A stretch of DNA of 64,000 bases from Cytophagales bacterium. GTDB taxonomy: Bacteria > Bacteroidota > Bacteroidia > Cytophagales > Cyclobacteriaceae. The DNA is taken from positions 1 to 64,000 of the forward strand of contig JADBYQ010000013.1 in the NCBI GenBank assembly GCA_020402945.1. The letters run 5' to 3'. Below the pieces are notes generated by a model. It was not told the DNA's origin. It did not search any database and saw only the letters and a list, made by a program, of their open reading frames with translations. Shown piece by piece: positions 59,904-64,000 of this stretch; within the stretch, counting starts at the first letter, position 1, and the number at the start of each line of letters is the position of its first letter. The translations under genes were made by a program, and so were the position numbers.

Positions 59904-61343
59904 GTGACCCTCATTAAATCTATTTCCGGCATCCGTGGCACCATTGGTGGCAAACCGGGCGATGGCCTTACTCCTGTTGATACTGTAAAATTTGCAGCAG
60001 CCTTCGGCACTTGGGTAAAATCCCGGCAAGGCACCCGCCTGCCGGACGGGCAGGAAAGAATTGTAATTGGGCGCGATGCCCGCATTTCAGGTGAAATAGT
60101 AAGCAACCTGGTATGCGCAACGTTGCAAGGTCTGGGTTTGGATGTGATTGATCTTGGACTATCCACCACTCCAACAGTTGAAATAGCCGTGCCCTTAGAA
60201 AAAGCGGGCGGAGGTATTATTTTGACAGCAAGTCACAATCCTATTCAATGGAATGCACTGAAACTGTTGAATGAAAAAGGAGAATTCATTTCTGCGGAAG
60301 ATGGAGCAACTATCTTAAAAATTGCTTCTGACGAGAGTTTCGACTTTGCCCCGGTAGAAAAACTCGGTAGCTATGACAAGAAGAATAAGTATATCAAAAA
60401 ACACATCGAGCTGATTCTGAAAAATAAGTTGGTCGACAAAAAAGCCATTCAAAAATCAAAATTCAAAATTGTAGTAGATGCCGTTAATTCTACAGGTGGC
60501 ATTTCAGTTCCCGAGCTATTGAAAGCACTTGGTGTAAAGAAGGTAAAGAAATTGTACTGCGAGCCAACAGGAAAGTTCCCCCACAATCCAGAGCCTCTGC
60601 CCGAGAACATAAAAGCCATTTGCAAAGTAATAAGAAAGGGAAAATATGATTTGGGCATTGTCGTAGATCCAGATGTGGATCGTCTGGCATTGGTACAAGA
60701 AGATGGAAAACCATTTGGTGAAGAATACACATTAGTAGCAGTGGCCGATTACGTATTGAGCAGACGAAAAGGCTTGTCCGCCAAAGATTCATCGAAGGCG
60801 GGCAACACGGTTTCTAATCTTTCTTCTACTCGCGCCTTGCGTGACGTGACAGAAAAAGCAAAAGGAAAATATACGGCAGCTTCTGTAGGCGAAGTAAATG
60901 TGGTGACTGCCATGAAGAAAACCAAGGCAGTAATTGGTGGTGAAGGAAACGGTGGCGTGATCTTTCCTGAATTGCACTATGGCCGCGATGCGTTAATGGG
61001 TATCGCACTATTTCTAACTCATTTGGCCAAATCCAAATTGACTGCTTCCGAGTTGCGCAAAACGTATCCTAATTATTTCATTTCCAAAAATAAAATTGCA
61101 CTGACTCCTCAGATTAATGTGGATGAAGTACTGGAAAAAATCAAAGCCAAGTACGCTTCTGAAAAAATCAACACAGCTGATGGCGTAAAGATCGATTTTG
61201 AAAAAGAAAAAGAGTGGGTGCATTTGCGCAAGAGCAACACCGAACCGATTATTCGTATTTATGCTGAGTCCGAAAATGAAAAGAAGGCTGATGAGTTAGC
61301 AAAGAAAATCATTAGAGAAATTCAAGATGTAATTAAGAATTGA
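59904..61343 (+). CDS. glmM: Phosphoglucosamine mutase-type phosphohexomutase
   Basis: Interconverts glucosamine-6-P and glucosamine-1-P for UDP-GlcNAc (a phosphomannomutase role is possible). GTG start at 59904; the MTLIKSISGIRGTIGG beginning fits relatives. Active-site serine loop TASHNPIQWNALKLL, metal loop DPDVDRLALV, sugar loop GEGNGGVI, phosphate loop RKSNTEPIIRIYAES. 479 residues, about 15-20 longer than usual. Residues about 40-50 (RQGTRLPDGQER) include a translated palindromic insertion (60038-60054) where relatives have a shorter loop before IVIGRDAR. Confidence 0.92.
   Translation: MTLIKSISGIRGTIGGKPGDGLTPVDTVKFAAAFGTWVKSRQGTRLPDGQERIVIGRDARISGEIVSNLVCATLQGLGLDVIDLGLSTTPTVEIAVPLEKAGGGIILTASHNPIQWNALKLLNEKGEFISAEDGATILKIASDESFDFAPVEKLGSYDKKNKYIKKHIELILKNKLVDKKAIQKSKFKIVVDAVNSTGGISVPELLKALGVKKVKKLYCEPTGKFPHNPEPLPENIKAICKVIRKGKYDLGIVVDPDVDRLALVQEDGKPFGEEYTLVAVADYVLSRRKGLSAKDSSKAGNTVSNLSSTRALRDVTEKAKGKYTAASVGEVNVVTAMKKTKAVIGGEGNGGVIFPELHYGRDALMGIALFLTHLAKSKLTASELRKTYPNYFISKNKIALTPQINVDEVLEKIKAKYASEKINTADGVKIDFEKEKEWVHLRKSNTEPIIRIYAESENEKKADELAKKIIREIQDVIKN
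60038..60054. repeat. In-frame palindromic insertion inside glmM
   Basis: CCTGCC (60038-60043) and GGCAGG (60049-60054) form a 6-bp stem around GGACG. It encodes part of TRLPDGQ, an extra segment between VKSRQG and RIVIGRDAR. Same motif family as the element in the Sua5-like gene. Confidence 0.6.
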
Positions 61344-61398
61344 AGGCTAAGATTCAAAGTAAAGATTTTGTAACTTGCACTACGTAAATTCGATAGTT

Positions 61399-61647
61399 AT
61401 GGACATACAGACGGAAAAATTATTGTTGATTGAACAATTGATTCAAATTGGCGACACAAAATTAATTGAACAAGTACGAGATTTATTGCGGAGTGGAAGT
61501 AATCCTGTGGTAGGCTATGAAGCCAATGGAAAAGCCATAACTCAGAAAGATTTTATAAAAATGGTAGAGCAGGCAGAAGATGAGGTTGCCATGGGGAAGT
61601 ACCAAACTATTGAAGAACTGGAAAAAGAGGCAGAAAGCTGGAAATGA
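61399..61647 (+). CDS. Antitoxin-like protein of a RelE/ParE-type module
   Basis: Start at 61399 (MDIQTEKLLLIEQLIQIGD) because a TAACTTGC box at 61371-61378 lies over the upstream Met at 61375. 82 residues, acidic, with IEQVRDLLRSG helix and a C-terminal tail EDEVAMGKYQTIEELEKEAESWK, the usual pattern of short antitoxins that wrap a RelE-fold toxin (similar proteins are annotated addiction module or DUF2683-like). Overlaps the toxin start by 4 bases. Confidence 0.8.
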   Translation: MDIQTEKLLLIEQLIQIGDTKLIEQVRDLLRSGSNPVVGYEANGKAITQKDFIKMVEQAEDEVAMGKYQTIEELEKEAESWK

Positions 61648-61958
61648 AAAAAGACTACCGAGTAATCATTCCACCGATTGCAAAGGAATCTCTTCGTGAA
61701 ATTATTGAATACACAAAAATAGAATCCCCTTCTGCCGCCATAAAAGTTCAAAAAAAATTAATAGAAATAGCAAAGGGTCTAAAAAATTCACCGGAGAGGT
61801 TTTCAAAAGAGTATTTCTTGTCTGAGAAACCAGGGAACTATCGTTCAGTTGTTCAATGGCATTACAAGATCATATACAAAGTATCGGAGAATGAAGTTAC
61901 AATCATTCGGTTTATGCATACGAGTAGAGACCCAAAAAGAATCGAAAAGATTGAATAA
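61644..61958 (+). CDS. RelE/ParE family toxin
   Basis: 104 residues: YRVIIPPIAKESLREIIEYT, SPSAAIKVQKKLIEIAKGLKNSPERF, GNYRSVVQWHYKIIYKVSENEVTIIRFMHTSRDP. The PERF and YRxxVxxxYKIIYxV and FxHxxRDP pattern is the ParE group. Whether it acts on gyrase (ParE) or ribosomal mRNA (RelE) is not decided by sequence. Translationally coupled to the antitoxin; ends 27 bases before the cysteine desulfurase. Confidence 0.9.
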   Translation: MKKDYRVIIPPIAKESLREIIEYTKIESPSAAIKVQKKLIEIAKGLKNSPERFSKEYFLSEKPGNYRSVVQWHYKIIYKVSENEVTIIRFMHTSRDPKRIEKIE

Positions 61959-61985
61959 GATTAGGCGCATATATTTTGAAACAAA

Positions 61986-63131
61986 ATGAGAGTTTACCTT
62001 GACAACGCTGCTACCACGCCACTCGATCCAGAAGTATTTGAGACCATGAAACCTTTCATGCTGGAAGATTTTGGTAATCCTTCTTCCACTCACGCTCATG
62101 GACGCAAGGTGCGCGCAGCTATTGAATCAGCTAGAAAAAAAGTAGCTGAACTACTTAACTGTACGCCCGGTGAAATCATTTTTACCTCTGGAGGCACGGA
62201 GGCAGACAACACACTCATTCGATGTAGCATCAATACGTACCAGCTTGAACATGCTATTTCTACTCCCATTGAGCATCATGCCGTAACTCACACACTTGAA
62301 ACCTTAGAAAAGGAAGGTAAAATAAAATTGCATTTTGTAAAACTGGATGAAAAAGGCCATGTTGACTATATTCATCTGGAAGAATTACTAAAGGCTCACC
62401 CCAAAGCAATTGTGTCGCTCATGCATGCCAATAATGAAATTGGCAACATCCTAGACTTAGAAAAAGTGGGCGAGCTGTGTAACCGTTACAAAGCTTACTT
62501 TCAATCCGACACAGTGCAAACGATGGGGCATTATCGCCATGACATGAAGAAACTGAAAGTACACGGCTTAACGGCAGCCGCACATAAGTTTCATGGGCCA
62601 AAAGGTGTGGGCTTCATGTACATCAACAAAGACAAAAAAATCCATCAACTCATTCACGGTGGCGCGCAAGAACGAAACATGCGCGGTGGCACTGAGAATG
62701 TTTATGGAATTATTGGTTTAGCAAAAGCCCTTGAAATTTGCTATCGCGAAATGGAAGAGCACGAAAGTCAAATCAAGAAACTAAAATCGTACATGATCGA
62801 AAAGTTGAGAACATCCATTCCGGGTGTAGACTTTCATGGTGATTCAGCAAATTTAGAGAGAAGTCTGTATACTGTTCTTAATGTGTGCTTGCCTGAATCA
62901 GAGGAAAATGAAATGTTGCTTTTCAATTTAGACATGCAAGGGATTTCCGCATCCGGTGGTAGTGCCTGTTCTAGTGGTGCTTCTACCGGTTCGCATGTCT
63001 TGGGCGCATTATACCCAGAATCAAAACGGGGAGCCATTCGTTTTTCGTTTAGCAAATACAATACCCCTGAAGAGATTGATTTTGTTGTGAATAAATTAAC
63101 TGAAATCTGTCGAGCTACGGTAAATAGCTAA
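61986..63131 (+). CDS. Cysteine desulfurase (NifS/IscS family)
   Basis: PLP enzyme releasing sulfur from cysteine for Fe-S clusters and tRNA thiolation. VYLDNAATTPLDPEVFETM start, PLP lysine in LTAAAHKFHGPKGVGFMY, EHHAVTHTLE, and catalytic Cys in the loop SGGSACSSGASTGSHVLG (class I, SSGA type). 381 residues. No IscU/SufU neighbour; the only Fe-S scaffold here is the NifU-like gene at 25082. Confidence 0.95.
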   Translation: MRVYLDNAATTPLDPEVFETMKPFMLEDFGNPSSTHAHGRKVRAAIESARKKVAELLNCTPGEIIFTSGGTEADNTLIRCSINTYQLEHAISTPIEHHAVTHTLETLEKEGKIKLHFVKLDEKGHVDYIHLEELLKAHPKAIVSLMHANNEIGNILDLEKVGELCNRYKAYFQSDTVQTMGHYRHDMKKLKVHGLTAAAHKFHGPKGVGFMYINKDKKIHQLIHGGAQERNMRGGTENVYGIIGLAKALEICYREMEEHESQIKKLKSYMIEKLRTSIPGVDFHGDSANLERSLYTVLNVCLPESEENEMLLFNLDMQGISASGGSACSSGASTGSHVLGALYPESKRGAIRFSFSKYNTPEEIDFVVNKLTEICRATVNS

Positions 63132-63176
63132 TCGTCCGAAAACCGAATCATTCGCCTGAACGGTGCAAGGTGACCA

Positions 63177-64000
63177 TTAGTGTACTGGGTGCATCCTGGT
63201 GCCAAATCGCTTAACGATTATTTTTTCTAAACTTTCTCTATGATTGGGATGAGAAACCTTTAAAATCTCATAAGCTCGCTGACGCAAATTTTTTCCATAT
63301 AAATAAGCCGTCCCAAATTCAGTGACCAAGTAATGCATGTGGGCCCGGGTTGTGACAACACCAGCCCCTGATTTTATCTCGGGTACAATTTTCGAAACGC
63401 CCTTCTTTGTAGCCGAAACTAGCGCAATAATTGGTTTTCCTCCATCAGACAAAGCTGCCCCGCGTATAAAATCCATTTGTCCGCCCACGCCAGAATATTG
63501 ATACGTACCAATTGAGTCTGCACACACCTGGCCTGTAATGTCTACTTCAATGGCGCTATTAATGGCAACCACTTTCGAGTTTGCACGAATCACTCGCGTA
63601 TCATTTACGTAGCTCGCTTCCAAAAAGGCAAACTGCGGATTATCATCCAAAAAGGCATACAATTCTTTTGAACCAATAGTAAAACCAGAAACCACTTTGC
63701 CAGGATGCTTCTTTTTGTACGCATTGGTGACCACGCCTTGTTTGATCAGATCCATAACGCCATCTGAAAACATTTCCGTGTGAATGCCAAGATCTTTGCA
63801 ATGCCCCATGGCTTTTAAGGCTGCGTCCGGAATGGATCCAATCCCTAATTGAAGTGTAGAGCGATCTTCCACCAATGAGGCAATGTTTCTTCCAATTGTT
63901 AGATCTTCTTCTGTCAGTTGACTGGAATAGGAGACTTCAGGAAGCGAATCGGTGCATTCCACCAGCGCATCAAATCGGCTCACATGGATAAAACCATCCC
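63177..64000 (-). CDS. Acetyl-CoA hydrolase/transferase family protein (partial, C-terminal part)
   Basis: The frame is open to the window edge: positions 63984-64000 encode DGFIH directly before VSRFDALVE, so the GTG at 63983 is internal and the gene continues off the right side. The segment includes LQLGIGSIPDAALKAMGHCKDLGIHTEMFSDGVMDLI, ANSKVVAINSAIEVDITGQVCADSIGTYQYSGVGGQMDFIRGA and AHMHYLVTEFGTAYLYGKNLRQRAYEI, typical of class I CoA-transferases (acetyl-CoA hydrolase or 4-hydroxybutyrate CoA-transferase). The family's active-site Glu normally follows VNSAIEVD-type text, seen here as INSAIEVD. Exact acyl acceptor unknown. Confidence 0.92.
   Translation of the reverse strand, partial: DGFIHVSRFDALVECTDSLPEVSYSSQLTEEDLTIGRNIASLVEDRSTLQLGIGSIPDAALKAMGHCKDLGIHTEMFSDGVMDLIKQGVVTNAYKKKHPGKVVSGFTIGSKELYAFLDDNPQFAFLEASYVNDTRVIRANSKVVAINSAIEVDITGQVCADSIGTYQYSGVGGQMDFIRGAALSDGGKPIIALVSATKKGVSKIVPEIKSGAGVVTTRAHMHYLVTEFGTAYLYGKNLRQRAYEILKVSHPNHRESLEKIIVKRFGTRMHPVH

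Overview
The window is a stretch of Bacteroidota chromosome, most likely from the order Cytophagales. The signs are a SusC/SusD pair, Bat-type aerotolerance genes, paired TonB proteins, paired M16 peptidases, a fused alpha/beta 2-oxoacid dehydrogenase E1, a YtxJ-type bacillithiol protein, promoters of the TTG-N19-24-TAnnTTTG type, and almost no Shine-Dalgarno sequences. The phylum is clear; the genus is not. Gene density is high and most of the window is ordinary core metabolism. It has one tRNA (Ser, anticodon TGA) and no rRNA, CRISPR array or prophage.

Layout. 1-540: a 5'-truncated RAYT transposase beside REP-like hairpins. 0.55-5.8 kb: a SusD/SusC pair with a broken susC, divergent from a DeoR-type regulator. 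5.8-17.7 kb: housekeeping and envelope genes (AnmK, BrkB, thioesterase, MltG, GAF sensor, Sua5, S9 peptidase, BatD, AroC). 17.7-21.5 kb: a type ISP-like restriction-modification enzyme and its partner. 21.5-33.3 kb: transport, Fe-S, tRNA modification, isoprenoid and lipid genes, including a desaturase very like animal dihydroceramide desaturase, the fused E1, and an SPFH protein with a tiny ribbon-helix-helix partner. 33.4-45.5 kb: a 1005-residue repeat protein, redox proteins, two TonB paralogs, ChrA, a Tat-exported superoxide dismutase and an M16 pair. 45.6-64 kb: three toxin-antitoxin loci (HigBA, HipBST, ParE/RelE-like) scattered among RarA, threonine aldolase, tRNA-Ser, LpxL-like, Def, RuvX, MazG, GlmM and cysteine desulfurase genes.

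What stands out. (1) Three conserved genes (Sua5/YrdC, the restriction-modification enzyme, GlmM) carry short palindromic DNA inserted in frame, so the repeat is translated. In the restriction gene the insert is 63 bp, is flanked by a TTTA duplication, and removing it restores an uninterrupted family sequence. This resembles Rickettsia palindromic elements and is the most unusual pattern here. (2) The HipBST operon has three copies of an 18-bp palindromic operator around its promoter. (3) HigBA lies between two copies of the same 40-bp gene end. (4) A DUF2214-like gene has two in-frame stops, and susC has a frameshift that looks like an out-of-frame deletion. (5) Several small genes are visible: an Arc-like protein, a 47-residue membrane protein and a 63-residue protein with its own terminator.

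All functions come from reading motifs and recalling families; no database search was run.
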